NCBI GenBank assembly: GCA_910591455.2
Contig: OU342816.1
Coordinates: 11,474,638 to 11,538,637 of the forward strand
Direction of reading: 5' to 3'
Length of the DNA: 64,000 nt
DNA from: Pholis gunnellus
Lineage: Eukaryota; Chordata; Actinopteri; Perciformes; Pholidae
How positions within the stretch are numbered: position 1 is the stretch's first letter; the number at the start of each line of letters is the position of its first letter. Positions 55,101 to 64,000 of the stretch are shown here, in pieces. Below the pieces are notes generated by a model that saw only the letters and a list, made by a program, of their open reading frames with translations, did no database searches and had not been told where the DNA came from. Position numbers and translations under genes: made by a program.

Positions 55101-58042
55101 CTGGCAGCAAAGGCCTGCATGCTCTTCTGACTCGCCGAGGCCTTTACATTCACGGACCAGTTGGGGTTGACGTTCTTTGTGTAGTCGACCTTCTTGTAGA
55201 GGTTCTCCGATGCACAAACATAGCTTTCCCCTGTGACGGCAGAAGAAAAATTGGGTTAGTGTGTTGCAACACACAGCTATTCCACTACGACACCCGAGAC
55301 TCCCAGAGGCGTTCGCTCAGATACCTTTGAACCTGCAGGAAGTCAATTTATCAGACATCAAGACCAGTGGAGGAATCTCTGGGCTTTCTAACAACGATCT
55401 AATGTGACAACAAAAATAATTTCATTTTATGAAAATATCACATACTGAAGATGGTGTCAATAAAAACTGTTCACCGGCAGGCCTCCAGTAACCAGATTGA
55501 TTCTGCAGAGACATGTTGCTATTGAGCTTTCAAAAGGTTATTTCTTGATCCTTAGAGCTCCACAAACTAAATGCCAATCATCCCCGTCGTAATTAAGGGA
55601 ACGGCAGGAGTCTCTAGATTGGATGTCTGAACACAAAAACTACAGTATCTGGTTGGTTAGAGTCAACTGGGATGATGTGGGAAACGTTTTGTTCTAGTGA
55701 TTTGAAGTTTAAAGTAAATTTCAGAATCCTCTTGAGACGGGAAACAAACAGATTTCCCGTTAATGACTATTTAAGGGTATAAAAATGATTATGAACTATG
55801 CTGTAGCTCACACCTGCATGTCTTTGTCTGGTGTTAAAGAAGAAAAAGTTTAAACTTCAAGGTTCTGAGACCACAACACAGATTAATCCAACAATACCTG
55901 CTTCACAGCACACACCAATAGTAACAGCAATATAGTAGAGACACAACGTCGCCTTTTCTTCATTTTGTTAGACTTGAAAATTAACAACCATCCTTCCAGA
56001 TGACGCCTGTTGTGAGACTGACCGACTTCTTTGTTGGTCATTAGTCAGTCATAAAAAGGTCCAATTACCATTTTTGGTTAGAAAATATAAATCTGTCAAG
56101 GAGTTCAAATATTCTACAGCCTCATCACAAATGTCCTTTTTCTTAAATTGGCCGATTCTTCATTCAATTGTCTAAACAATCTTCCATTTATCGACCTCCA
56201 GCAGACTGTGCCGTTCTTGTTCAGACAGAGAGAGAAGTTGGCGTAGAGGCAAGATGCAGAAGGGGGAAAGAGGCGGAGGTAGAGAGAAATTTGGACAAAA
56301 GCGGAATCTAGAAGGCAACAATTAGGCCAAATGTGGAGAAATTACGACAAAGACAAAAGGCACAGAACTGGATTATACAGTGCAGAGGAGATTGAGCAAT
56401 TAATTATATCCCAAAAGAGGAAGCACAATGAAATGTCCCACCACCACCACCCAGAGTGCTTATTGTGCTGCCCCGTCTTTACTGCAACACCACACACATA
56501 CACACACACTGCTATCTTTCCTAAGCAGCTCAAGGAGCAGAGATGTTGATCTCATTTTGAATAAATTACGCTGCAGCTTTTCTTCTTTTTACATTTTCTC
56601 TTTACCCCAAGTCCACTTTGTCCACCTCGCCCCACTTCCTTAGAACGATTCAATAAAGTGGACCAGGGCTTAAACTCTGGTTTTATGAATTATTCTTGAG
56701 AAACATCGGATTGATGGTTGTTGATCTAAAAATGTATATTGCTGCATCTAGGCAAAGGTTGCACTGAAATATGACTTTCCTCAGGCAGGCAGATGCATGG
56801 ATCATCTTGTCTGGTGCCAAGCAACGATTTTATTCCATAACCAAAACAGGATTTCTAATCATCTTTGGGAACATTATTCTGTACGCATGTAAATTACTTC
56901 TGATGCCAAATATAGACAACAACCAACTCCTTCATACTACCTCATCTATCAGACAGAACAAAAAAACTCCTTTCTTTTCACTTTGTAGTTTTAATTGGGA
57001 TTTCCACCCACTGTTTATAAGGAGACTCTTGACAGTAAAAAACCCAAAATTGTGACTAGAGGTTTCTTTAATCAATTTGATGCTAATGTCGTCTGTTAAT
57101 GAACCATTTACCCCACGCTGAGCCGTAGAGAGCTGGCTTTACGGCTCAGTATGAACCCCTGCCAGAGTCTAAAGCTAAACGCCCCAAAACTGAGTCCAAT
57201 GAAGGCCAACATAGAAGACCTGCTTTTAGCTTTAACAGCAGGTTCAAGAAATCTATGAAGGGTAGACTCCTGAAATACAACTCGTACGAGTAACAGGTTG
57301 TGTTGTTTTGCAAATGTGGCTGTTTAGTTCAAACAAGGCATGATTTTAGTTTTTGAAGAAATTCTCATATAGGTTTCCTCTTAATAGCCTAACAAAATAT
57401 ACAATGTGCAAACAGTTGAGAGAGGTGGACCATGTCACTCGACTGCCCCAAAGCAACCACGCAGATTAGAAGACCACACATCATATGAAGAGATTACAGG
57501 AGTCTAGACCGAAAACATAAGACTCCTAATCTCCAAACTGGAAATGTTATGCTTTAAATCTTCTCAGCACAGAAACTGACTTGAAACTGCAGAGCAAGAA
57601 AACCCCGATCCAAATGATCCCTCATCTCAGTAAATCACATATAATAAGTGCCCGGTGCATCCTACCAGATAGGCTTACCTTCCTCTAGCTCATCCATTGA
57701 GCCGATCTTGGTCATGCCATCAATAGTGAAGATGAAGCGGACACCTTGCGGCAAGTTGATGTGGTCAGAAAGCGAGCGTGTGAGGTCGGCCAGGAGCGCG
57801 TCAAAGGTGCGGAACCGGTCGTTGGCCACAGCGTACACGATGCCCTTGAAGTAGCGGTCTCCGTTGCGGTAGAAGCGCACCTTTTTGGCCTTCTTCTCAT
57901 TGGTGAGGGCCTGCAGAGTGCGGGTGCGGTAGAAGCTGCAGTGGGCACTGCGGGTAGGGCTGGGAAGTCCATTCAGGCGCCCGCCGCGAGGGTTACGGGA
58001 TGTCTCGTCTCGCTCGTCAAAGTGTCCAAAGTCGAGCTCCAT
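40129..58042 (-). CDS. dcx: Doublecortin (340 residues, complete)
   Basis: Six coding exons, 5' to 3' on the minus strand: 57679-58042, 54890-55230, 45632-45734, 42828-42917, 40301-40368, 40129-40185. The total is 1,023 bases with matching phases and GT-AG introns. Doublecortin binds and stabilises microtubules in migrating neurons. The start MELDFGHFDERDETSRN is the vertebrate DCX N-terminus. DC repeat 1 (about residues 48-135) has KKVRFYRNGDRYFKG and INLPQGVRFIFTIDG. DC repeat 2 (about 170-260) has RPKLVTVMRSGVKPRKAVR, KKIYTLDGKQVTCL and DDVFIACGPEKF. A Ser/Pro-rich tail with KSPGPIRR and LSTPNSPG motifs (likely phosphorylation sites) and the conserved end DLYLPLSLDD..DSLG.SM follows. The tail is about 20 residues shorter than in human (360-366). 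The gene order pak3-capn6-dcx matches human Xq23. Confidence 0.96.
40369..42827 (-). other. dcx: dcx intron 5, no feature recognised
   Basis: AT-rich intron with a T run near 42,266-42,280. No exon, RNA gene or clear transposon was seen. Confidence 0.5.
42918..45631 (-). other. dcx: dcx intron 4 with an internal CpG-rich patch
   Basis: Mostly AT-rich, but 43,965-44,360 is unusual (see the separate entry). T-run at 43,463-43,476. No other feature was recognised. Confidence 0.5.
43965..44352 (+). promoter_or_regulatory. Possible cryptic or antisense promoter and first exon inside a dcx intron
   Basis: On the plus strand TATAAAA (about 43,968) is followed by pyrimidine-rich sequence, then a CpG-dense patch (about 44,100-44,345, roughly 17 CpG in under 300 bases in otherwise CpG-poor DNA) ending in AGCTGCAG|GTACGC, a good donor. 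Any ATG inside gives only a short frame. It might start an antisense or nested non-coding transcript, or be an alternative dcx promoter or enhancer read on the minus strand. Confidence 0.35.
45735..54889 (-). other. dcx: dcx intron 3 (9.2 kb), no gene recognised
   Basis: Long intron separating the end of DC repeat 2 into two exons. I found no nested gene. Simple repeats include a G run (50,217-50,231) and a GT tract near 50,327-50,345. Short open frames here lack homology and splice context. The size alone suggests it may hold neuronal enhancers. Confidence 0.5.
55231..57678 (-). other. dcx: dcx intron 2, no feature recognised
   Basis: AT-rich, with a short CA tract near 56,490-56,507. No coding or RNA feature was seen. 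Confidence 0.5.
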
Positions 58043-58105
58043 GATGACTTAGGTTGAGATGGTTGTGACAGATGTGTGGTGGTGGTGGGGACCAGCTCCG
58101 GAGAG
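58043..58105 (-). other. dcx: dcx 5' UTR part of the first coding exon
   Basis: An acceptor CCCCCCAG precedes 58,106, after a pyrimidine tract. The bases between it and the ATG contain no upstream ATG in frame, giving a spliced leader immediately before the coding start. Confidence 0.7.
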
Positions 58106-61100
58106 TCTGGGGGGAAAGAAGGAAAACAATGCATGTAAAGTAAAATGCTGCAGTAATAATACAAAATTGTGATTTACTATATTGGGTTGGTCCCACAACA
58201 TGGCCCAAAAAAGCTATGGATAAAGTGACCAATTACTCACACCAAGTCTATTTAGTCATATTAGTCTAATGTCCTCTAGTATATTAGGATCATTGCTGCC
58301 ATCAGTAACCAAAAACATTACTTCATCTCGTCCTGGATGACTTCACCGTAACACAAGGGGAACTTGACTCTTCAATCCATTTTTACTGAAGTAAACACAA
58401 ACTGATTTGGTGCTTATGTCTCCTGTCATTATTCATTATGAGTTAGGGCCGTCCTCAACCAAAGAAATCCAGAGTCGACTCACATTCATACGATTTTGTC
58501 GACGTTCATCAACAGATCTGGAAAACTCCACAAGGACTCATACAAAAGCACCACTTTAAATCGGGTGTTTACCAAACAGTTTCTTGGGAAGACGTTATGC
58601 AGCATGAAAAAAGAATGAAACAGACTAATTGACTAAAGAAATCTTAAGTCAATTAAGAGCTCCAATTCGTCAACTTAATAAGAGCCCCACTATGAGTTTC
58701 TAGTACAAACACGGACATTTTCATTTAACTTTAAACATCAAATTCTATAAACCTACAACAATGATAATGGTTTCGTCTGATGCATACAAGCGGACAATGA
58801 ATCAAACCACTAATCATTTTAAGGACTGCTATTGAATGCTGGTCTTAAGGGCTCCAGACAAATGCGTCTGTATTAAAAGTAGTGATTGATGACACATCCT
58901 GACCACTTCAAAGAACACCGTGTATGTGGCTTTATTATTTAGCATCAATACAAAGTTTGAGTCCTTGAACTACTACTTTGTTGAATATTACAGCACCGCA
59001 ATCCCTCACATATTAAAGTTTACACTAAAAATGAATCTTTACAGATGATCCAATGGGCCTCCTGTGGCACAGGGCAGTGGCAATTCTGATGTCAATAAAA
59101 TAAATCCTTTTAACGGCATGTTTGAATCAGTTTTCACTCAACATGGGATTTAAATGTAGATTTTGTCGGGTAGGAAAATAGGATTATACACAGATGGAGA
59201 TTAAGATGGCTGACCAACTACATGGTAGACAGTTAGGTTTCCCAATGGCAAAGATTTGATGAACAAATCAAGTAAAAAAATGTATTGAATGGAAAATAAA
59301 TTGCATGTCAACGTGGAATTACTGTTGCAAATTCATGACTGCACATCTGCTTTGGCAAAACCGTTTTGTAAGGCATGTAGCCCGTAGGATACGTCTCTTC
59401 TGTATTGCGGCGCCCACATACACCTGTGAGCAGTTCTCTTACTTTGATCAAATGAATCACATGATTTATTAATAAAGCTCAAGGGTACAGTTCTTAAATA
59501 AGTCTTTAATAAATCATGTGAGACCTTTCTACAAAATCTCCAGGAGCCAACAGATAAACCATAAACAATATTATTTAATTTCTCCCGTTTTCAGTGAGTT
59601 GATCTGCTCAGATCACTCATGTCAGGATGTGTTCTTATCACATTAGAGGAGGAACTTGTCTATTTGTTTGCTGTTGTTAATATGTCCAGCTGTTAATATT
59701 CTGCCAATGTGTCCAGTGTAATGTAAATGTTTCATCAGTAAAAATAATAGATTCTCAGAGCTGTGTTTAATATATAGGTGGGTTTTGTGTTACAGTAAGT
59801 CAGTATATCGGTTACTGGTGGATTTCTACGCAAATTCATATCGCCACATGAGACTAAATTCAAAGCTTTCTTCCTTTGAAGGAAACTGTTAACTGTTAAC
59901 TGTTATTTGTCCCAAAATAGTGGGGATTTGAATGTTACCGGAGATCCAGCTCTTCCTGCTTCCCAGAAATTATGCAAAAGCTGCATCTGTTCGGCCAACA
60001 AACAATAAACCACTTATGCTATGAGACGGACTGGCCGAAGGCTGGAGCAGCTTTTCCACTGAAAAGGGCCGGTCTCTTCCGGTTAACCCCCCACCTGCAC
60101 CTCATGACCGCAACCCAGTCCTCAAAAGCCACAGAAACCCATGGAACCGTGCCTTTCATATAGCGAACGCTGATACACACCCAGCAAACACTCACACCCA
60201 CCCACATGAAAGAGGAAGTTATCCGTGCAGTTTAAAGCTCAGTTCTATTGACAGGATCACATCGTCAATGAACTCTTTTTCATTTTAAGAGTGACGACAT
60301 CTTTATCCTTTATGTATCTCCATCTGTTTAGTAGTTTGCAGGTATATACTTTGGACCCCAGTGTTGCTCTGTGCAGATGACAAAGACTTTGAAAACCTCC
60401 ACAAAAATGCCAGAATAAGGCAAAGGTGTCACGCATGTCACTTGTTTCTCCTCCAGGTCGTAATCAGCTTACAGGACTTGACTCTATTGACAATGAGGTC
60501 ACCAGTGTTTGAACTCATGTCATGTCCGAGTGGCTTGTTAACTACACCTACATTGTAAGTCTTGTAGGCTGCTTTAAGTCATGTTTTCCTCCTTGATGAT
60601 GTTCAAGACCTGACATCACCATTTGGCTTGGAAAGAAATTAAGCACCATTTTGTAGCAATTTTCCACCAAATCCTCAGCGAAGGGCTTCTAGGTAAAGGT
60701 GGGAAATGTTGCACCATTATCATTTATCGGCTTTGACTGGAATTATAATGTGAATTTAAAGTCTTGTGTTGCGCCTTTACAAACTTATGAAAGTCTTTTC
60801 ACTTCTTCTTTCACGTGTCTGAAGTGTTTTGTCTGACGCATAACCGCAAAACCCGGTTTCTTTGAATAGAACTGAAATGATTAGCAGATAAATCAATTAC
60901 CTGACAGACGAGCAATTAGTTGACAACTATGATCTAATCTGTAATCAATCGTTTCAGTCATTTCTCCAGCAAAAAAATGGAAACCGTTCTCAGATTCCAG
61001 CTTCCCCAATCTGAAGGGTTTGTTTCTTTTCTCTGTTTCAATGTACACTTGAATATCTTTAAGATTATTTTTGACAGGCAGTCAGACAAAAACCAGACGT

Positions 61101-62467
61101 TAAGATTTCACCTTGGACGCTAATTTATTGACTGATCACCTCATTGAGAAAATCTTCAGATTAATCAATAAGGAAAATAGTTGTTAGTTGCAGCCTCAGC
61201 TTTGAACGACACACTATCATCTTATTTTGACGTTGATCGTAAAACACACAGCTCTACTTCTAATAAACAGTCAACATATTAACAAGTAAAAAACATTTTC
61301 ACCCATTCTAAACCAATGAAGGAAACATCTAATAATGCTTATTTGTCCCATTTCTAATCCTTTATTGTCCTCCATGGATTAATGCCCTGCGTCACAAACA
61401 GCGGCCATTAAAATAGAATAGTAAGAAACATGCTGCCGCCACCCATCCATGTGGCGGGGCCCTGCAGTCTACGCTAACCACACGGCTGTGCTGCTGACTT
61501 GGGTTTTTTTATGACAGGCACGCTGACAGGGGTGTGACTTCTGGGGGGCTCCTCAGCTGACAAAGGCCAGGTTTCGAGCCCATCTGCTGCACTAATGGGC
61601 TGAGCCAACAGTGACCCTTCCCAATGGAGCATCAACTAGGACAGTCCATTGTCTCAACCAGGGGGCCTTTCCTTCAGAGTGACATCACCATCACTGCTGC
61701 TGCTGCTGCTGGAGGAGCAGCAGGAGTGCAGAAAGTGCATCTTATAAGCAATAATGGTACACTACTATCACAGCTTTTCAGTGTTAAAGTAGATGTCATC
61801 TAGCTTTACATCATCTCTCTTTGTGGTTGATTGATACACCACAGGCTTCCATCTTAATAGATGAATAAAAAATTTTAAAAATCACACAGAAAAAATGAAT
61901 GCACCCCCCTCCAAGCTAAAGGCTGAGCATTAAACAGCATTGCAGCAACATGGTGTGGAATCACTGATATATTTGGCTGCTTGTGTGCTCCTTGGCTGAG
62001 CCACCCACACAACACAGCCCGGTGACTACACACTCCTGACAACCACATTATGACTCTCCAGTCCTCTTCATCCAGAGCTAATCTACACACAGTGTTCAAA
62101 TCCACAAAAGGACACCACGCCACAGCACAGCCAGTTTAAAATCACAGTCGCAAAATGAAGGAATAAAAAAAAGTTTCCTGATGCCACACTTCTCATTTAT
62201 CATGCGGCCACATGGCAGAAAGCAGCGGCAGAAAATGCAAGTTTTTCTTTAGGAAAAAAAAAAAGGGGGGGGGGGGGTGTTGGTTGTGCGCACACCTACT
62301 CACAATCCACCTGCACAAATCTGAACACCTAAAACCATTCATTCCACGCGCAAGTACCTGCGATGTCATCTCAACTCACCCACTTCAAAATGAAATTGTG
62401 CCAATTTAATTGCTCCTTTAACAAGTAAAAGTCTGCGGATAATCCCATCACCCAGTAGCGGACTCAC
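58106..62467 (-). other. dcx: dcx intron 1 (5' UTR intron), no gene recognised
   Basis: Separates the untranslated first exon from the coding start. Holds a CTG trinucleotide tract (about 61,694-61,711) and a G run (about 62,264-62,277). No nested gene was found. Confidence 0.5.
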
Positions 62468-62690
62468 CTGCGTCGCTGCTTGCGGAGAAAAAGGGAGTGT
62501 GTGCTCGGGTGGTGGTGGTGGTGGTGGGGAGGGGGGGAGCGTGAGTGAACGTGTTGAGTCGATGCTGCAGGATAGCGGCACGCCGTCTTTCCCCTCGCCT
62601 TTGTCTGCTTCAGTGTGAGAGCCGAGACCGCCTCGCTGGAGGAGCCACTGGGTCCTAAAGCCAACGAGCTCTGGACCCGCCCACCGTGGA
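62468..62690 (-). other. dcx: dcx 5' non-coding exon
   Basis: On the minus strand this CpG-richer stretch ends with GACGCAG and the consensus donor GTGAGT (62467-62462), about 4.4 kb upstream of the dcx coding exon acceptor. The left limit (transcription start) is estimated. It matches the usual DCX structure of untranslated leading exon(s). A Pro/His-rich open frame on this strand comes only from a CCACCA tract. Confidence 0.6.
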
Positions 62691-62780
62691 TATGCTTTAG
62701 GTACCAGTCAGAGTGGGGCTGGGGTGGAGCTCACATCAGCCTCACAAAAAGGTACATGGACATGCAGTGAATAAAAAAAA
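62660..62780 (-). promoter_or_regulatory. dcx: Putative dcx promoter region
   Basis: Immediately upstream of the untranslated exon, the minus strand has a GGGCGGG GC box (about 62,673-62,682) and CCACCCCAGCCCC (Sp1/KLF-like), within locally raised CpG density. No clear TATA box is seen. The region is placed by its position next to the strong donor of the first exon. Confidence 0.45.
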
Positions 62781-64000
62781 AAATAATAATAAAAAGTTAT
62801 GGATGAAAGATGAGATACCCTATTTATTAGAGATCTCCTGATATGTGGGTGTGGGGCACTTCTACTTTCTGTCAAAAGGTTAAAAGAGCATTTTCTTCTC
62901 TTTGATTAAGCTCCAGATTACAAGGTTGTGGCTTTCTGTGTGTGTCCAGTGCAATCAGCTGAGTCCCTTTGACAAAAACCACAGTTTGATACTTTCGGTC
63001 TGGTGGAGCTCTTTGTTGGTGGAAGATAAAAGCTTGAATGCCTAACAGTATGCTTTACTTCCCTTTTTCTGACTATTGCATTATCAGCCAGGGAACCATG
63101 TTTTAACTCCTTAATGAGCTGTATTCAACATTCTGAACATAATATACCGGCAAACAACTATTTGCTATGCAAAGATATAGTGCAGTAATTTCTACCTGAG
63201 CAGAGAATGAAGTCGCTGTCAACAGAGCTCAACCGACAGTGCGTGCTTTTAGTGCATGTTTGCGTATTTGAGCGTGCCGTAGTTTGCACTGTTAGCACTG
63301 TTAGCACTGTTCGCATCTTATCGTTAGCTGTGAGCCCCCCGGCACGTAAGGACCCTAACTACACAAGGTCAATGTCTAACCTTAACCAATCTTCTCTGCC
63401 TCAACCAGCTACGTAGGGCAGGCCTCGCCAAGAAGGCAGTGGTATTCATAATAAAGCGTCGCCGGCTCCCTGTCGACATGTTGAGAGCCATTGAGAGGCA
63501 ATCTAAATGCTCCTAATCTCGGATCTTGCACCTTTGAGGGGAGAAACCCCAGGTGAATAGGAAAAAGAAAATCTAACCATGAAACTTCCACAGTTGATCA
63601 TTTATATCAGGGGAATTAGGATTACATGATTTCTTAAATTGCATGTCTAGATATGCAAATGAGGCCCTCTCTTATTAAATATGTGCTGATACATTTCCAT
63701 AACATAAATCTGAACATTGGATGAAGTCAGGTTCAAAGTTGTTGTTTCATTTGGTTGAAAGATTAGAGTCAAAGGTTTTTACAGTGGATTACTCTTTGTA
63801 TCACTTCATAAATGTCAACATAAATAAATGTCAACAGCCATAACAAAAACATTTTCGCTATGTTTTAGGAATTAAATGTTCTATATATCAGGCTATTTAA
63901 ATGAGCAAACCCCTCTGCAAAAACCTTCAAAATATAAACAGTGTTGAATCTGGAAAGAGTAGTGCATGAAAAACAATGTTTTTGTCTGTTTATGACTAAA
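62781..64000. other. dcx upstream flank, nothing recognised
   Basis: AT-rich non-coding sequence with a GTTAGCACT triplicate (about 63,289-63,310). No gene, promoter element or transposon was identified up to the right edge. Confidence 0.5.

Overview
The window is vertebrate nuclear DNA, almost certainly from a teleost fish. It shows split genes with GT-AG introns, AT-rich introns, many short microsatellites, fish-type LINE and hAT fragments, and the conserved vertebrate gene order PAK3 - CAPN6 - DCX (Xq23 in human). No species can be named from the sequence alone.

Layout: (1) 1-11,295, plus strand: the 3' two thirds of pak3 (p21-activated kinase 3). Ten coding exons run from the acidic linker through the complete kinase domain to the stop at 7,903-7,905, followed by a 3' UTR of about 3.4 kb ending at an AATAAA at 11,270. 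The N-terminal (CRIB) exons lie left of the window. (2) 11,161-34,109: a direct tandem duplication of about 11.2 and 11.7 kb. Each unit carries one complete 12-exon, 643-residue calpain-6-type gene on the minus strand (copy A 11,938-20,088; copy B 23,143-32,429). Copy A converges on pak3. The duplication began inside the last bases of the pak3 3' UTR, so an orphan piece of pak3 3' end lies between the two calpains. (3) 34,110-40,128: between copy B and dcx, mostly unidentified, probably with the dcx 3' UTR, plus an 87-codon coiled-coil reading frame (36,842-37,105, minus) of unknown origin. (4) 40,129-about 62,690: dcx (doublecortin) on the minus strand, six coding exons (340 residues) and two probable 5' non-coding exons, with a GC-box promoter region near 62,700. 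(5) The last 1.3 kb is dcx upstream sequence with no recognised feature.

The most interesting part is the calpain pair. Both copies keep the Cys-His-Asn catalytic triad of an active calpain, whereas mammalian CAPN6 has lost the cysteine and is regarded as non-proteolytic. By my hand alignment the copies differ at 37 amino acids but only about 6 silent sites. The changes concentrate in exons 7-10 (25 replacements against 3 silent), and exon 9 is far more diverged than the intron beside it. That suggests adaptive divergence of the domain III/C2-proximal part after duplication. The copies also differ in promoter-proximal DNA and in transposon content (a LINE with a nested hAT element in B, a LINE tail in A), so the duplication is unlikely to be an assembly artefact.

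Functionally, pak3 (actin/synapse signalling downstream of Rac/Cdc42) and dcx (microtubules in migrating neurons) are neuronal cytoskeleton genes, and CAPN6 has also been linked to microtubules. Their adjacency is conserved synteny, not an operon.
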